A DNA stretch of 64,000 nucleotides. It comes from Streptococcus oralis subsp. tigurinus AZ_3a (lineage in GTDB: Bacteria > Bacillota > Bacilli > Lactobacillales > Streptococcaceae). The notes beneath the pieces are model-generated. The model was given only the letters and a program-made list of their open reading frames with translations, did no database searches and was not told the origin of the DNA. The first letter of the stretch is position 1. Each line of letters opens with the position of its first letter. The stretch spans positions 186,001 through 250,000 of the forward strand of contig AORU01000001.1 in assembly GCA_000344275.1 (NCBI GenBank), read 5' to 3'. This document shows positions 1-9,552 of the stretch, piece by piece. The translations under genes were made by a program, and so were the position numbers.

Positions 1-49
1 AGAACTGAAACAACTCGCACAAACCTTAAAAAATATTATTGGAGATTAA
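1..49 (+). CDS. 3' end of an upstream gene (possibly a class V aminotransferase)
   Basis: An open frame starting at base 2 runs 15 codons (ending LKNIIGD) to a TAA at 47-49, four bases before the next start. Too little is present to name it. In related streptococci I recall a cysteine desulfurase-like class V aminotransferase in this position, so that is a guess from context only. The GGAG at 41-44 inside its last codons is the ribosome site of the next gene, so the two are translationally close. Confidence 0.4.
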   Translation, partial: ELKQLAQTLKNIIGD

Positions 50-53
50 TCTA

Positions 54-401
54 ATGGCATTCGAAAAAACCATTAAACTACAAAACTGCCGCTACGACTA
101 TACACTTAGCCCAACTGTCAAAAAGTTCACACTGAAAGATAATACTTTCTTTGAAACAAAAGTTGGAAACTTCGAACTGACTCGTCTTCTTGAGAAAGTA
201 CCGAACAGCGGTGAAGGATTCAAGCTAAAGATCATAATCAACAAAGACCTTACAGGTGCTAAACTCAACATCACTGACAAGTCAGGCCTTCGTTTGGTGA
301 ATATCTTTAAATCAGAAGATCACCATATTCACCAAGAAAAATTCTACTTTCTCATGGACAGCCTTGTAGAACGCGGAATCTTCACAAAAGAAGAAAGATA
401 A
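54..401 (+). CDS. DUF1831-type conserved protein
   Basis: A 115-aa soluble protein, no signal peptide or membrane segment. It begins MAFEKTIKLQNC and is rich in charged residues with alternating beta-like stretches. It resembles the small family that public annotation calls DUF1831 (putative amino acid metabolism, found next to cysteine desulfurase-like genes); this is from memory. I chose the ATG at 54 because GGAG at 41-44 is well spaced from it; the upstream TTG at 39 would place the start inside the ribosome site. It is followed six bases later by the next small gene, suggesting one transcript from the upstream gene. Function unknown. Confidence 0.7.
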   Translation: MAFEKTIKLQNCRYDYTLSPTVKKFTLKDNTFFETKVGNFELTRLLEKVPNSGEGFKLKIIINKDLTGAKLNITDKSGLRLVNIFKSEDHHIHQEKFYFLMDSLVERGIFTKEER

Positions 402-407
402 TTGGCT

Positions 408-611
408 ATGTATCGTCTCACTTATCAAGATAGTTATCAAGTAGAGCGTACCCTTGAATTTGAAAATTACGAAGAGCTTATGTTATCTCTATCAGGTTGT
501 GTAACTCTTCCAGATACATTCCTAGTCACTTCATTAACCTTTGATGATAAAGTTATCTATCAAGGATTGGTCGGAGATCTCTACCGTTTTCTATCACAAG
601 CTAATTTTTAA
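408..611 (+). CDS. small conserved protein, DUF4649-like
   Basis: A 67-aa protein beginning MYRLTYQDSYQVERT, acidic, with no membrane segment. It looks like the streptococcal DUF4649 family (from memory; function unknown). ATG 408 is preferred over TTG 402 because the purine-rich AAGAAAG at 391-397 then has normal spacing. It is the last gene before a clear terminator at 616-640, so it closes the transcript that includes the DUF1831 gene. Confidence 0.65.
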   Translation: MYRLTYQDSYQVERTLEFENYEELMLSLSGCVTLPDTFLVTSLTFDDKVIYQGLVGDLYRFLSQANF

Positions 612-615
612 GACT

Positions 616-645
616 AAAACTAAGATTTTCTTAGTTTTTTCTTGT
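616..645 (+). terminator. intrinsic terminator before rex
   Basis: Perfect 9-bp stem AAAACTAAG (616-624) / CTTAGTTTT (630-638) with a 5-base loop, followed by a T-rich run. It lies directly after the TAA of the DUF4649-like gene and separates it from rex. Confidence 0.85.
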
Positions 646-704
646 TTTTGTTGATTTTTTCACAATGTTTCTATAAAATAGAAGAATAGAAAGGTTGTGG
701 TTTT

Positions 705-1346
705 GTGAAAGATAAACAGTCTGCTATTCCAAAAGCAACAGCAAAAAGACTCTCTCTCTACTATCGAATTTTCAAGAGATTTCATGCAGAAAAAATTGAA
801 CGTGCCAACTCCAAGCAAATTGCAGAGGCTATTGGTATCGATTCTGCGACTGTTCGTCGTGATTTTTCCTATTTTGGTGAACTAGGTCGTCGTGGTTTTG
901 GTTATGATGTTAAAAAACTGATGACTTTTTTTGCTGACCTCCTAAATGACAACTCCATTACCAATGTTATGTTGGTTGGAATTGGGAATATGGGGCATGC
1001 CCTTCTCCACTATCGCTTCCATGAGCGTAACAAGATGAAAATCATCATGGCATTTGACTTAGATGACCATCCAGAAGTCGGAACCCAGACACCTGATGGA
1101 ATTCCAATCTATGGTATCTCTCAGATTAAAGAAAAAATCAAAGAAGCAGATGTTAAAACTGCCATCCTAACTGTTCCAAGTGTTAAATCACAAGAAGTCG
1201 CCAATCTTTTGGTCGATGCAGGTATAAAAGGTATTCTCAGTTTTTCCCCTGTTCATCTCCACCTTCCAAAAGATGTGGTCGTTCAGTATGTCGATTTGAC
1301 AAGCGAACTCCAAACTCTCCTCTATTTTATGCGTAAAGAGGATTAG
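705..1346 (+). CDS. rex: redox-sensing transcriptional repressor Rex
   Basis: Rex senses the NADH/NAD+ ratio and represses fermentation and NAD-regeneration genes when NADH is low. The 213-aa length is normal. Residues about 20-70 form the winged helix ([26 protein letters not shown]), followed by a Rossmann fold with the NAD-binding VGIGNMG near residue 91. The start is GTG at 705, with AGAAAGG at about 687-693. A TATAAA at 672-677 is a plausible -10. TTCACAA at 659-665 looks like one half of a Rex operator, but I cannot see a complete inverted site. The next gene starts 15 bases after its stop and is probably cotranscribed. Confidence 0.96.
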   Translation: MKDKQSAIPKATAKRLSLYYRIFKRFHAEKIERANSKQIAEAIGIDSATVRRDFSYFGELGRRGFGYDVKKLMTFFADLLNDNSITNVMLVGIGNMGHALLHYRFHERNKMKIIMAFDLDDHPEVGTQTPDGIPIYGISQIKEKIKEADVKTAILTVPSVKSQEVANLLVDAGIKGILSFSPVHLHLPKDVVVQYVDLTSELQTLLYFMRKED

Positions 1347-1361
1347 AAAGCGAAAGCATTT

Positions 1362-2051
1362 ATGAAAAAACCAGTTATTGGGATTACAGGAAATGAAAAA
1401 GCTCATCCAGATGATGATATCATGATGAGCTATGCAGCAAAGGGCTTCGTTGAAGGAGTCAAGGACGCTGGCGGAATTCCAATCATCCTACCGATTGGTG
1501 ATCAAGAAATGGCTGCCTATTACATCAGTATCATTGATAAGCTCATCCTAACGGGTGGGCAAAATGTTGATCCAAAATTCTACGGTGAGCCTAAAACCAT
1601 TGACAGTGATGACTACCATCTTAAAAGAGACCAGTTTGAATTAGCCCTTATCAGAGAAGCGATTAAACAGAAGAAACCAATTTTCTCTGTTTGCCGGGGT
1701 ACTCAGCTTTTCAATGTCGCTATGGGAGGTACGCTTCACCAAGATATCGAGGATCATTGGCAGGACTGTTCAGCCGAATACACGACACAACGCCTCGTAA
1801 CGGAACCCGATACCATTCTCCGAGAAATCTATGGAGAAATCTCTCATATCAACTCCTTCCACCACCAGAGTATTAAAGATCTAGCTCCCAATCTTAAGGT
1901 TGTAGCACATGATCCTAAAGATGGAATCATTGAGGCAGTGACAACTACGGATGGCTTTCCTTACCTTGGTGTACAATGGCATCCAGAATTTCTATTTGAA
2001 AATCGCCCCAAAGATAAAACATTGTTTGACTATGTTGTTAACGAACTCTAA
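1362..2051 (+). CDS. class I glutamine amidotransferase-like hydrolase (PuuD/C26 family)
   Basis: A 229-aa protein of the gamma-glutamyl-GABA hydrolase-like (peptidase C26) group, which cleaves gamma-glutamyl bonds. The catalytic triad is visible: Cys111 in SVCRGTQLF, and His207 and Glu209 in VQWHPEF. An oxyanion-type LTGGQNVDP motif lies at residues 63-71. No synthase domain is fused, so it acts alone or on a small gamma-glutamyl substrate; the substrate cannot be read from sequence. It sits just behind rex. Its stop overlaps the stop of the convergent radC by four bases (2048-2051), leaving no room for a separate terminator. Confidence 0.85.
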   Translation: MKKPVIGITGNEKAHPDDDIMMSYAAKGFVEGVKDAGGIPIILPIGDQEMAAYYISIIDKLILTGGQNVDPKFYGEPKTIDSDDYHLKRDQFELALIREAIKQKKPIFSVCRGTQLFNVAMGGTLHQDIEDHWQDCSAEYTTQRLVTEPDTILREIYGEISHINSFHHQSIKDLAPNLKVVAHDPKDGIIEAVTTTDGFPYLGVQWHPEFLFENRPKDKTLFDYVVNEL

Positions 2052-2728
2052 ATCAAATCCGTCTTTTCACGGTAACTAAAGTAATCCGAATGAGAAACAA
2101 TCAAATGGTCCAAGAAAACAATTCCCATCAGTTCGCAAGCTTCCTTCACTAGCTTAGTGACATGGTCGTCATTTCGACTAGGAGATACTGCACCAGATGG
2201 ATGATTGTGAACGAGAATCACTGAGGTAGCCATATGCTTGAGGGCATAGTGAAGAATTTCCCGTGGTTCAGCGATGCTGCGTGTCGCAGATCCGATAAAA
2301 ATAGTTTGCTGATGGATGATTTGATTTTGAGTATTGAGATAGAGCGCCACTAGGTGCTCTTGTTTTTTGTCGCCAAGTTCTTGTTGCATTTTCTTGGCTA
2401 GCTTTTGACTACTGAGAATACTTTCCATCTCAAGAGTTTCGTGTTTGTGAATGCGATGCCCTAGTTCAATCACCGCTTGTAATTCAATGGCCTTTATTCG
2501 CCCTATACCAGACAGACTCTGCAATTCCTGCAGGGTCATTTTTTTCAGATCAGTTAGACTAGTCAGACTATTCAAGACTTTCTGAGCAATTTCAAAAACA
2601 TTGGCCTGACGCGTTCCCGTTCTGAGCAGAATAGCTAGTAATTCTTGATTGCTCAGAGCCTCTACTCCTTCTTTAACTAGTCTTTCTCTAGGCAAGAGTG
2701 AATCTTCTTGGAATGAAATACTGTACAT
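2048..2728 (-). CDS. radC: DNA repair protein RadC (JAB/MPN family)
   Basis: A 226-aa RadC-family protein. It has an N-terminal helix-hairpin-helix region ([16 protein letters not shown]) and a C-terminal JAMM metalloprotease-like domain with [14 protein letters not shown], i.e. the H-x-H-x7-S-x2-D zinc pattern, and an upstream Glu in AEPREIL. Despite the name, a repair role is not firmly established for the family. I start at ATG 2728, preceded by AGGAGG at 2735-2740; the longer frame to 2743 would contain that ribosome site. An octamer CACGAATA at 2749-2756 resembles the late-competence cinbox, fitting my recollection that radC is competence-induced in pneumococcus. Confidence 0.93.
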   Translation of the reverse strand: MYSISFQEDSLLPRERLVKEGVEALSNQELLAILLRTGTRQANVFEIAQKVLNSLTSLTDLKKMTLQELQSLSGIGRIKAIELQAVIELGHRIHKHETLEMESILSSQKLAKKMQQELGDKKQEHLVALYLNTQNQIIHQQTIFIGSATRSIAEPREILHYALKHMATSVILVHNHPSGAVSPSRNDDHVTKLVKEACELMGIVFLDHLIVSHSDYFSYREKTDLI

Positions 2729-2748
2729 AAAAATCCTCCTCACTTTAT

Positions 2749-2756
2749 TATTCGTG
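2749..2756 (-). promoter_or_regulatory. candidate ComX (SigX) cinbox upstream of radC
   Basis: On the minus strand CACGAATA differs from the cinbox TACGAATA by one base, is preceded by a T-rich stretch, and lies 20 bases before the radC start. It could drive radC as a late-competence gene independently of pcrA. Confidence 0.5.
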
Positions 2757-2770
2757 AGAAGGATGAAAAA

Positions 2771-5062
2771 TTAGATTTTTTTCTCAATTGGGGCTACACT
2801 AGCTAAGAGTTTTTTCAGACCGACTTCTGGGAAATTAATTTTCAGTTCCTGAGTATCGCCACTACCCGACACTTCAAGGACTGTTCCTTCACCCCACTTT
2901 TTGTGAAGAGCAATATCTCCAATAGACCAACTTGTATCAGTCGAATCTTTTTTATTTCCGGTTGCAAACTGTCCAAATGGGAGACCACTTGACTGGATAG
3001 AGCTTGGTGCGGCATTGCGTTTCCGTTCTTGAAGGGCCTGAGCTAGGCTCATACCTTGACCGAAAGCAATCCCACCACTGCTATAAGAAGCCTTAAAGCT
3101 AGTATTCGCTGGTCGAGCCAAACCTTGATAGTCAAGTAAGTCCGAACTAATTTCATTGATAAAACGAGTCGGACGATTGTAGTTGGTACGCCCAAAAAGC
3201 AAGCGTGAATTGGCATTGGTCAGATAGAGGATCTTTTCTGCGCGTGTGATACCGACATAGGCCAAACGGCGTTCTTCTTCCAGTTCATCAGGATCTTCAG
3301 CTGCGCGGCTAAGCGGAAAGACATTCTCCTCCATCCCGATGATAAAGACAACTGGGAACTCGAGTCCCTTGGCAGCGTGCAAGGTCATCAGGGTCACTTC
3401 TGATGTCTCCTGACTGCCTGAATCTGTATCTGCAATCAAGGCAAGGTCATTCAAGAAACGACTGAGTTTATCTAAACCTGTTTCCTCTTCTTGACTATCA
3501 GGATTGTCGTCAAAGTTCTTGGTAACAGATAGGAACTCTTCGATATTTTCAACCCGAGCCTTGCTCTCCAAGGTCGCTTGGGCATTGAGAATATCGATAT
3601 AACCAGTTTTTTCTAGAACAGCCTCCACCAGCTCGGTGATAGTTAATTGATCCAGTTGCTCCCGCAAATCCAGAATCATATTGGCGAACTCCCAGATAGA
3701 CTGAGCTGCCTTACCCTTGATTCCTGATAACATGATATTTGCTGAAGCATCCAGCATAGACATGTCTTGCATATTCGCAAAATCGCGAATTTTCTCAACA
3801 GTACCTGGCCCAATTCCACGTTTAGGCTCGTTGATAATGCGCTCAAAACTGATATTATCACTCAAATTGGCAATGAGATTAAGATAGGCGATAATATCTC
3901 GGATTTCCTTACGGCTGTAGAACTTGGTCCCGCCGACCATAGTATAAGGAATATTGGACTTTAGGAGGGCCTCCTCAATAGTACGAGACTGGGCGTTAGT
4001 CCGATAAAGAACTGCAAAATCTTTGTGGAGGAAGTTGTGACTACGACCAAGTTCATCGATGGTTTTGGCTACAAAAACAGCTTCGTCTTGTTCGTCATTT
4101 GCACGATAATAAACGATTTGCTCCCCATCGGCATTCTGGGTCCAGAGATTCTTGGGACGGCGGTTTTTATTGTTTTTGATGACGTCATTTGCAGCTTGGA
4201 GAATGGTTTTGGTTGAACGATAATTCTCCTCTAACAAAACTACCTTGGCGTTAGGGTAATCTTTCTCGAAATCCAAGATATTCTGCATATCAGCCCCACG
4301 CCAACCATAGATGGACTGGTCCGCATCACCGACCACGCAGATGTTTTTAAAGCGTGAAGCCAAGAGTTTGACCAATTGATACTGGGCACGGTTGGTATCT
4401 TGGTACTCATCAACATGGATGTACTGGAACTTCTGCTGATAGTAGGTCAAGACGTCAGGATTCTGATCAAATAGACGCAGGGTCAACATAATCAAATCAT
4501 CAAAGTCAACGGACTCAGACTGACGAAGCTCTTTCTGATAGGCTGTATAACACTGGGCTACGATTTGCGTATACATATCACCAGCTTGAGCAGCATAAGC
4601 CACATCATCAATCAAGTCATTCTTAGCATTGGAAATGGTTCCCAAAATAGTCCGTTCATTCCATTTTTTCGGATCTAAGTTTAATTGCTTGAGAATGCGT
4701 TTCATGAGAGTTCGTTGCTCTCCTGGATCTACAATAGTGAAATTTCGGTTATAACCAATATGATCCGCATCGCGACGTAGGATGCGAACACACATGGAGT
4801 GAAAGGTTGCAATCAGACAGTCCTGGGTTGCTGGATTGAGCCCATAGGCACGCTCCTTCATCTCACGCGCAGCCTTGTTGGTAAAGGTAATGGCCAAAAT
4901 ATTCCAAGGATTAACCATCTTTTCATCAATCAAGTAGGCGATTCTGTGAGTCAAAACTCGAGTCTTTCCAGAACCAGCCCCCGCCATGATTAACAAGGGA
5001 CCTTCTGTCGTTTGCACCGCCTCTGCCTGACGGTCATTCATTCCATTCAATAATGCGTTCAT
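2771..5062 (-). CDS. pcrA: ATP-dependent DNA helicase PcrA (UvrD/Rep superfamily 1A)
   Basis: A 3'-5' DNA helicase used in nucleotide excision repair, replication restart and displacement of recombinase. The 763-aa length fits PcrA. Visible motifs include the Q motif NDRQAEAV, Walker A GAGSGKT (28-34), [47 protein letters not shown] and [14 protein letters not shown]. The last ~50 residues ([20 protein letters not shown]) match the Tudor-like tail by which PcrA contacts RNA polymerase. A TGATATAAT extended -10 on the minus strand (TATAAT at 5096-5101) is its likely promoter. radC follows 42 bases downstream. Confidence 0.97.
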   Translation of the reverse strand: MNALLNGMNDRQAEAVQTTEGPLLIMAGAGSGKTRVLTHRIAYLIDEKMVNPWNILAITFTNKAAREMKERAYGLNPATQDCLIATFHSMCVRILRRDADHIGYNRNFTIVDPGEQRTLMKRILKQLNLDPKKWNERTILGTISNAKNDLIDDVAYAAQAGDMYTQIVAQCYTAYQKELRQSESVDFDDLIMLTLRLFDQNPDVLTYYQQKFQYIHVDEYQDTNRAQYQLVKLLASRFKNICVVGDADQSIYGWRGADMQNILDFEKDYPNAKVVLLEENYRSTKTILQAANDVIKNNKNRRPKNLWTQNADGEQIVYYRANDEQDEAVFVAKTIDELGRSHNFLHKDFAVLYRTNAQSRTIEEALLKSNIPYTMVGGTKFYSRKEIRDIIAYLNLIANLSDNISFERIINEPKRGIGPGTVEKIRDFANMQDMSMLDASANIMLSGIKGKAAQSIWEFANMILDLREQLDQLTITELVEAVLEKTGYIDILNAQATLESKARVENIEEFLSVTKNFDDNPDSQEEETGLDKLSRFLNDLALIADTDSGSQETSEVTLMTLHAAKGLEFPVVFIIGMEENVFPLSRAAEDPDELEEERRLAYVGITRAEKILYLTNANSRLLFGRTNYNRPTRFINEISSDLLDYQGLARPANTSFKASYSSGGIAFGQGMSLAQALQERKRNAAPSSIQSSGLPFGQFATGNKKDSTDTSWSIGDIALHKKWGEGTVLEVSGSGDTQELKINFPEVGLKKLLASVAPIEKKI

Positions 5063-5095
5063 TTTCTCTTCCTTGCTCTTGAAGTCAATGTTTCT

Positions 5096-5101
5096 ATTAT
5101 A
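5096..5101 (-). promoter_or_regulatory. -10 element of the pcrA promoter
   Basis: Minus-strand TGATATAAT is an extended -10 about 34 bases upstream of the pcrA ATG. The -35 is weak, as is usual with extended -10 promoters in streptococci. Confidence 0.6.
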
Positions 5102-5150
5102 TCAGAAATTAGGGAAAATATCTTTAGCTAGACTGATTGCGTGTGGAATT

Positions 5151-5663
5151 CTACTCTTTCATATCATCAGGAGGAGTCAATGACTTTTGCATCCAAACGA
5201 TATCATGCCATTTTCCAAACTTATAGCCTATCTTAGGGAAATGAGCTACTTGTTCATAGCCCCTCTTTCGGTGAAGAGAAATGCTCCTATCATTTGGCAA
5301 AGCGATACAAGCTAAGAAGCGTAGGTAACCTCTAGACTCTAGTTCTTCCTCCAGACAGTCATAGAGTAGACTCCCTAACCCTCGACCTTTGGCTTTTTGA
5401 TGCAAGTAAATTGAGACTTCGACTGACCAATCATAGGCTCTCCTATCATAATAGATGGAAGCATAGGCATATCCCAAAATTTTACCTTCCTCCTCTAGCA
5501 CTAGATAAGGATATTTGAGCAAGGTCTTTTGGATTCTTCTTTGAAATTCTTCAACACTTGGCACCTCGTATTCAAATGTAATGGCTGTATTAAGGACATA
5601 AGGAGCATAAATAGCAAGTAGGTCTGGAATATCAGACTCCCTTACTGTTCGAATCGTTGACAT
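5151..5663 (-). CDS. GNAT N-acetyltransferase, phosphinothricin acetyltransferase-like
   Basis: A 170-aa GCN5-related acetyltransferase. The acetyl-CoA loop QKAKGRGLGSLLYD sits at residues ~90-103. The opening IRTVRESDIPDLLAIYAPYVLNT and the ending ...YKFGKWHDIVWMQKSL are typical of the phosphinothricin/methionine sulfoximine acetyltransferase-like group. The natural substrate is unknown; such proteins often acetylate amino acid analogues. ATG 5663 has AGAGAAA just upstream. It lies between fhs and pcrA on the same strand, beyond the hairpin at 5686-5718 that ends fhs, so it may be expressed by readthrough. Confidence 0.8.
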   Translation of the reverse strand: MSTIRTVRESDIPDLLAIYAPYVLNTAITFEYEVPSVEEFQRRIQKTLLKYPYLVLEEEGKILGYAYASIYYDRRAYDWSVEVSIYLHQKAKGRGLGSLLYDCLEEELESRGYLRFLACIALPNDRSISLHRKRGYEQVAHFPKIGYKFGKWHDIVWMQKSLTPPDDMKE

Positions 5664-5685
5664 ATATTTCTCTTTCTAAAATCGA

Positions 5686-5718
5686 AAATGAGCTTGGATA
5701 GCTTTTCCAAACTCATTT
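5686..5718 (-). terminator. terminator downstream of fhs
   Basis: Hairpin with arms AAATGAG-c-TTGGA (5686-5698) and TCCAA-a-CTCATTT (5706-5718), one internal mismatch and a 7-base loop. On the minus strand it is followed by TTTTCGATTTT. It sits just after the fhs stop. Confidence 0.6.
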
Positions 5719-5736
5719 GAAATCAATTGCAATATA

Positions 5737-7407
5737 CTAGAACAAGCCTAGAACGGTTCCATCGCTTTCAACATCCATGTTGAGAGCGGCAGGTCGTTTT
5801 GGAAGGCCTGGCATGGTCATAACATCACCTGTTAAGGCAACGATGAAGCCTGCACCCAATTTTGGTACCAATTCACGAATGGTAATTTCAAAGTTTTCTG
5901 GCGCTCCAAGTGCATTCGGATTGTCAGAGAAACTGTACTGAGTTTTCGCCATACAGATTGGCAATTTATCCCATCCGTTTTGAACGATTTGAGCGATTTG
6001 CGTTTGGGCTTTCTTCTCAAAGTTCACTTTGCTACCACGGTAGATTTCAGTGACAATTTTTTCAATCTTTTCTTGGACAGAAAGGTCATTGTCATAAAGA
6101 CGAGTGTAGTTAGCTGGATTTTCAGAGATTGTATTGACAAGTGTTTTGGCAAGTGCTACACCACCTTCTGCGCCATCAGCCCAGACACTTGCTAGTTCAA
6201 CTGGCACATCAATAGAAGCACAGAGTTCTTTCAAGGCTGCGATTTCTGCTTCTGTATCAGAGACAAATTCATTGATAGCTACTACTGCTGGAATACCGAA
6301 CTTACGAATGTTCTCAACGTGGCGTTTCAAGTTAGCAAAACCTGCGCGAACTGCTTCCACATTTTCCTCTGTAAGAGCATCCTTAGCCACGCCACCATTC
6401 ATCTTAAGGGCACGAAGGGTTGCGACAATGACTACAGCATCTGGAGAAGTTGGCAAGTTTGGTGTCTTGATATCAAAGAATTTCTCAGCACCAAGGTCTG
6501 CACCAAAACCAGCTTCAGTAACTGTGTAGTCCGCTAAGTGAAGGGCTGTTGTCGTCGCCAAAACAGAGTTACAGCCATGAGCGATATTGGCAAATGGACC
6601 ACCGTGTACAAAGGCAGGTGTTCCGTAGATTGTCTGAACCAGATTTGGTTTGATAGCATCTTTCAAAATCAATGCTAATGCTCCTTCAACCTGTAAATCA
6701 CCAACAGTAACTGGCGTACGGTCGTAACGATAGCCAATAACAATATTCGCCAAACGACGTTTCAAATCTTCAATATCGGTCGCCAAGCAAAGAATGGCCA
6801 TGATTTCGGAAGCAACTGTAATATCAAAACCATCCTCACGTGGAATACCATTTAGAGGACTACCAAGTCCAATGGTCACATGACGAAGGGCGCGGTCGTT
6901 CAAGTCCACAACACGTTTCCAGAGAATACGACGTTGATCAATTCCCAGCTCATTTCCTTGGTGCAGGTGATTGTCAATCAAGGCAGAAAGAGCATTGTTA
7001 GCAGTTGTAATGGCATGCATATCTCCAGTAAAGTGGAGGTTGATGTCTTCCATTGGCAACACTTGGGCATAACCACCACCAGCAGCACCACCCTTAATCC
7101 CCATGACTGGACCAAGAGACGGTTCGCGAATAGCAATCATGGTTTTCTTACCAATCTTGTTCAAGGCATCCGCAAGGCCAATGGTAATGGTAGACTTCCC
7201 TTCACCTGCAGGTGTTGGATTGATAGCAGTTACCAAGATCAATTTCCCAACTGGATTGCTCTCAACTGCACGAATTTTATCAAAGCTGAGTTTAGCCTTG
7301 TACTTTCCGTACAGCTCCAGGTCATCGTAAGAAATACCAAGTTTCTCTACAACATCAACGATTGGTTTCAACTCAATACTCTGTGCGATTTCAATATCTG
7401 TTTTCAT
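5737..7407 (-). CDS. fhs: formate--tetrahydrofolate ligase
   Basis: Makes 10-formyltetrahydrofolate from formate, THF and ATP, supplying one-carbon units for purines and initiator tRNA formylation. The 556-aa length is standard. The P-loop TPAGEGKST is near residue 67 and is followed by the family's conserved [22 protein letters not shown] region (split here: [13 protein letters not shown] then GAAGGGYAQ) and FTGDMHAI. The ribosome site AGAGGAG precedes ATG 7407. The promoter is an extended -10 TGTTATAAT (7441-7446). It is divergently transcribed from coaB. Confidence 0.97.
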   Translation of the reverse strand: MKTDIEIAQSIELKPIVDVVEKLGISYDDLELYGKYKAKLSFDKIRAVESNPVGKLILVTAINPTPAGEGKSTITIGLADALNKIGKKTMIAIREPSLGPVMGIKGGAAGGGYAQVLPMEDINLHFTGDMHAITTANNALSALIDNHLHQGNELGIDQRRILWKRVVDLNDRALRHVTIGLGSPLNGIPREDGFDITVASEIMAILCLATDIEDLKRRLANIVIGYRYDRTPVTVGDLQVEGALALILKDAIKPNLVQTIYGTPAFVHGGPFANIAHGCNSVLATTTALHLADYTVTEAGFGADLGAEKFFDIKTPNLPTSPDAVVIVATLRALKMNGGVAKDALTEENVEAVRAGFANLKRHVENIRKFGIPAVVAINEFVSDTEAEIAALKELCASIDVPVELASVWADGAEGGVALAKTLVNTISENPANYTRLYDNDLSVQEKIEKIVTEIYRGSKVNFEKKAQTQIAQIVQNGWDKLPICMAKTQYSFSDNPNALGAPENFEITIRELVPKLGAGFIVALTGDVMTMPGLPKRPAALNMDVESDGTVLGLF

Positions 7408-7440
7408 TCAAAACTCCTCTAACCTCTAATGTGATAATTC

Positions 7441-7469
7441 ATTATAACACAAAACAAGATTTTTAACAT
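7441..7469 (-). promoter_or_regulatory. fhs promoter
   Basis: Minus-strand extended -10 TGTTATAAT (TATAAT at 7441-7446); the hexamer 17 bases upstream (7464-7469) is a poor -35. About 34 bases separate the -10 from the fhs ATG. The rest of the 228-base fhs-coaB gap holds the coaB promoter and no gene. Confidence 0.6.
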
Positions 7470-7600
7470 CCATAAACTCTCTAAACGTTCGTAAATATCC
7501 TGAATTTCAAGATTTTTAGAGCCCTTTGAAAAATTTTATATGCTTTTATAGTTTGAAACTATAGTATAGCTTTGTTTTAGCAAAATTTTATCGCTTTCAT

Positions 7601-7636
7601 TTTACTTACTGTTTATTTTTGTGTACAATAGTCCTA
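7601..7636 (+). promoter_or_regulatory. coaB promoter, apparently giving a leaderless mRNA
   Basis: TTTACT (7601-7606), a 17-base spacer and TACAAT (7624-7629). The expected start point, about seven bases on, is the A of the coaB ATG at 7636. No Shine-Dalgarno sequence lies before that ATG. Confidence 0.6.
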
Positions 7637-8325
7637 TGAAAATTTTAGTCACATCGGGCGGTACCAGTGAAGCTATTGATAGTGTCCGCTCTATCACTAA
7701 CCATTCTACAGGTCGTTTGGGGAAAATCATCACAGAAACCTTGCTTGCTGCGGGTCATGAAGTTTGTTTGATAACGACAAAACGAGCTGTGAAGCCAGAA
7801 ACTCATCCCAACCTAAGCATTCGAGAAATTAATAATACCAACGACCTTCTAGTTGTGATGCAAGAACTTGTTAAGGAATATCAGGTCTTAATCCACTCAA
7901 TGGCTGTGTCTGACTACACACCTGTTTATATGACAGGGCTTGAGGAAGTTCAGGCCAGCTCCAATTTGGAAGAATTTTTAATCAAGCAGAATCATCAAGC
8001 TAAGATTTCTTCAACTGATGAGGTTCAGGTCTTATTCCTAAAGAAAACACCCAAAATCATCTCTCTGGTCAAAGAATGGAATCCTGCCATTCATCTGATT
8101 GGTTTTAAACTACTGGTTGATGTCTCTGAGGATTATCTCATTGAGATCGCACGAAAGAGTCTTATCAAGAACCAAGCAGACTTAATTATCGCAAATGACC
8201 TGACACAAATTTCAGCAAATCGGCACCGAGCTGTCTTTGTTGAGAATGCTCATCTTCAAACTGTTCAAACCAAAGAGGAAATTGCAAGTCTTCTACTTAA
8301 AAAAATTCAAGCATACGATTCATAG
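7636..8325 (+). CDS. coaB: phosphopantothenate--cysteine ligase CoaB
   Basis: Joins 4'-phosphopantothenate to cysteine, the second step of CoA synthesis from pantothenate. At 229 aa it is the free-standing CoaB of streptococci and enterococci rather than half of a CoaBC fusion. Markers are the N-terminal SGGTSEAIDSVRSITNHSTG nucleotide-binding motif, HSMAVSDYTP, LIGFKLL and the IANDL motif near the C-terminus. ATG 7636 is chosen because MKILVTSGGT is the conserved family start; the in-frame GTG 7621 lies inside the -10 region. coaC follows after 11 bases. Confidence 0.94.
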   Translation: MKILVTSGGTSEAIDSVRSITNHSTGRLGKIITETLLAAGHEVCLITTKRAVKPETHPNLSIREINNTNDLLVVMQELVKEYQVLIHSMAVSDYTPVYMTGLEEVQASSNLEEFLIKQNHQAKISSTDEVQVLFLKKTPKIISLVKEWNPAIHLIGFKLLVDVSEDYLIEIARKSLIKNQADLIIANDLTQISANRHRAVFVENAHLQTVQTKEEIASLLLKKIQAYDS

Positions 8326-8336
8326 AAAGGAAAGCC

Positions 8337-8888
8337 ATGGCAAATATTCTCATCGCAGTGACAGGTTCCATTGCCTCCTATAAATCAGCTGACCTAGTCA
8401 GTTCCTTGAAAAAACAAGGCCATCATGTCACTGTCTTAATGACTCAGGCTGCTACAGAGTTTATCCAACCGTTGACACTACAGGTCCTCTCTCAAAATCC
8501 TGTCCACCTTGATGTCATGAAGGAACCCGCTCCTGATCAAGTCAATCATATCGAACTAGGAAAAAAAGCTGACCTTTTTATTGTTGTTCCTGCTACTGCT
8601 AATACCATTGCCAAACTAGCACACGGATTTGCTGACAACATGGTGACAAGCACAGCGCTTGCCCTGCCAGGCCACGTCAAAAAGTTAGTCGCACCAGCCA
8701 TGAATACAAAGATGTATGACCATCCGGCAACTCAAGCTAATCTAAAAACATTAGAGACCTATGGTTATCAGATTATCTCCCCAAAAGAATCTCTACTAGC
8801 CTGTGGCGATCACGGCAAAGGCGCCCTAGCTGACCTGAATACTATATTAGAAAGAATAAAGGAAATCCTCGATGAACAAACGCTCTAA
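8337..8888 (+). CDS. coaC: phosphopantothenoylcysteine decarboxylase CoaC
   Basis: An FMN-dependent HFCD flavoprotein that decarboxylates phosphopantothenoylcysteine to 4'-phosphopantetheine, the step after CoaB. The 183-aa sequence has the flavin-binding start ILIAVTGSIASYKS, the active-site HIELGKKADLFIVVPATAN, the substrate motif PAMNTKMYDHPA and the catalytic Cys in LLACGDHGKGAL. AAAGGAAA precedes the ATG. Its last 17 bases overlap the next gene, so the three genes are tightly coupled. Confidence 0.95.
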   Translation: MANILIAVTGSIASYKSADLVSSLKKQGHHVTVLMTQAATEFIQPLTLQVLSQNPVHLDVMKEPAPDQVNHIELGKKADLFIVVPATANTIAKLAHGFADNMVTSTALALPGHVKKLVAPAMNTKMYDHPATQANLKTLETYGYQIISPKESLLACGDHGKGALADLNTILERIKEILDEQTL

Positions 8889-9435
8889 CATTGCTCCAAT
8901 TGCTATCTTTTTTGCAGTTATGCTCGTTATCCACTTTTTGAGCTCTCTCCTCTTTAATCTTTTCCCATTTCCAATTAAACCAACTATCGTTCATATTCCA
9001 GTAATCATTGCTAGTACCATTTACGGCCCACGAGTTGGTGTTACACTTGGTTTCTTGATGGGACTGCTAAGCTTAACGGTAAACACGATTACGATTCTAC
9101 CAACCAGCTACCTCTTCTCACCTTTCGTACCGAACGGAAACATCTATTCTGCGATTATCGCTATTGTCCCTCGCATTTTGATCGGTCTGACACCTTACTT
9201 GGTCTATAAATTATTAAAAAACAGAACGGGTCTCATCTTTGCTGGTGCTCTCGGTTCCCTTACAAACACCGTCTTTGTTCTTGGGGGAATCTTCTTCCTT
9301 TTTGGAAATGTCTTCGATGGCAATATCCAAAAACTCCTAGCAACTGTCATCTCTACAAATTCAATCGCTGAATTGATTATCTCAGCTATCCTGACTGTAG
9401 CGATTGTCCCACGTCTCGAAACCTTGAAGAAATAA
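8872..9435 (+). CDS. ECF transporter S component, probably for pantothenate
   Basis: A 187-aa membrane protein with about six hydrophobic helices and the short basic N-terminus typical of energy-coupling-factor S components, which bind a vitamin and use the shared EcfAAT module (not in this window). The start overlaps coaC by 17 bases. That coupling to CoA genes suggests pantothenate or a precursor as substrate (PanT-like). This is inference from context; the sequence alone does not fix the ligand. Confidence 0.75.
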   Translation: MNKRSNIAPIAIFFAVMLVIHFLSSLLFNLFPFPIKPTIVHIPVIIASTIYGPRVGVTLGFLMGLLSLTVNTITILPTSYLFSPFVPNGNIYSAIIAIVPRILIGLTPYLVYKLLKNRTGLIFAGALGSLTNTVFVLGGIFFLFGNVFDGNIQKLLATVISTNSIAELIISAILTVAIVPRLETLKK

Positions 9436-9441
9436 AAAAAT

Positions 9442-9470
9442 AACTCCACTTTCGTCCTGAAGGTGGAGTT
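9442..9470 (+). terminator. hairpin after the coa/ECF operon
   Basis: Long imperfect stem AACTCCACTTTCG (9442-9454) / TGAAGGTGGAGTT (9458-9470) with a 3-base loop, just after the stop. On the plus strand it lacks a good T run, while the minus strand has one (AAAAAAA at 9434-9440 on plus). It could act as a weak terminator or 3'-end stabiliser. Confidence 0.5.
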
Positions 9471-9552
9471 TAGTAGTTAAAACATAAGAATTAAGTTCCC
9501 AGTATTCTTTACCACATTTAATCAAATATCCCTTAAAAATTACTAATGCTTC

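Noticed and set aside
659..709. Rex autoregulatory operator at rex
   Set aside because: TTCACAA and TTGTGAA half-sites occur but are ~36 bases apart and do not form the usual contiguous inverted site.
2729..2743. Upstream in-frame starts for radC, and similar extensions for the DUF2971-type gene, the YrdC-like gene, dprA, topA and the DUF454 gene
   Set aside because: In most of these the longer frame runs through the ribosome-binding site of a better placed start; in the YrdC-like and DUF454 cases it also overlaps the upstream gene or lacks any ribosome site.
6134..6529. 131-codon plus-strand frame rich in Ala/Ser
   Set aside because: Antisense shadow of fhs; the biased composition comes from the codon use of the real gene.
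7474..7525. CTCTAAA/TTTAGAG inverted repeat between fhs and coaB
   Set aside because: The arms are only 7-8 bp with a loop of about 30 bases, in AT-rich DNA outside both predicted transcripts; chance is likely.
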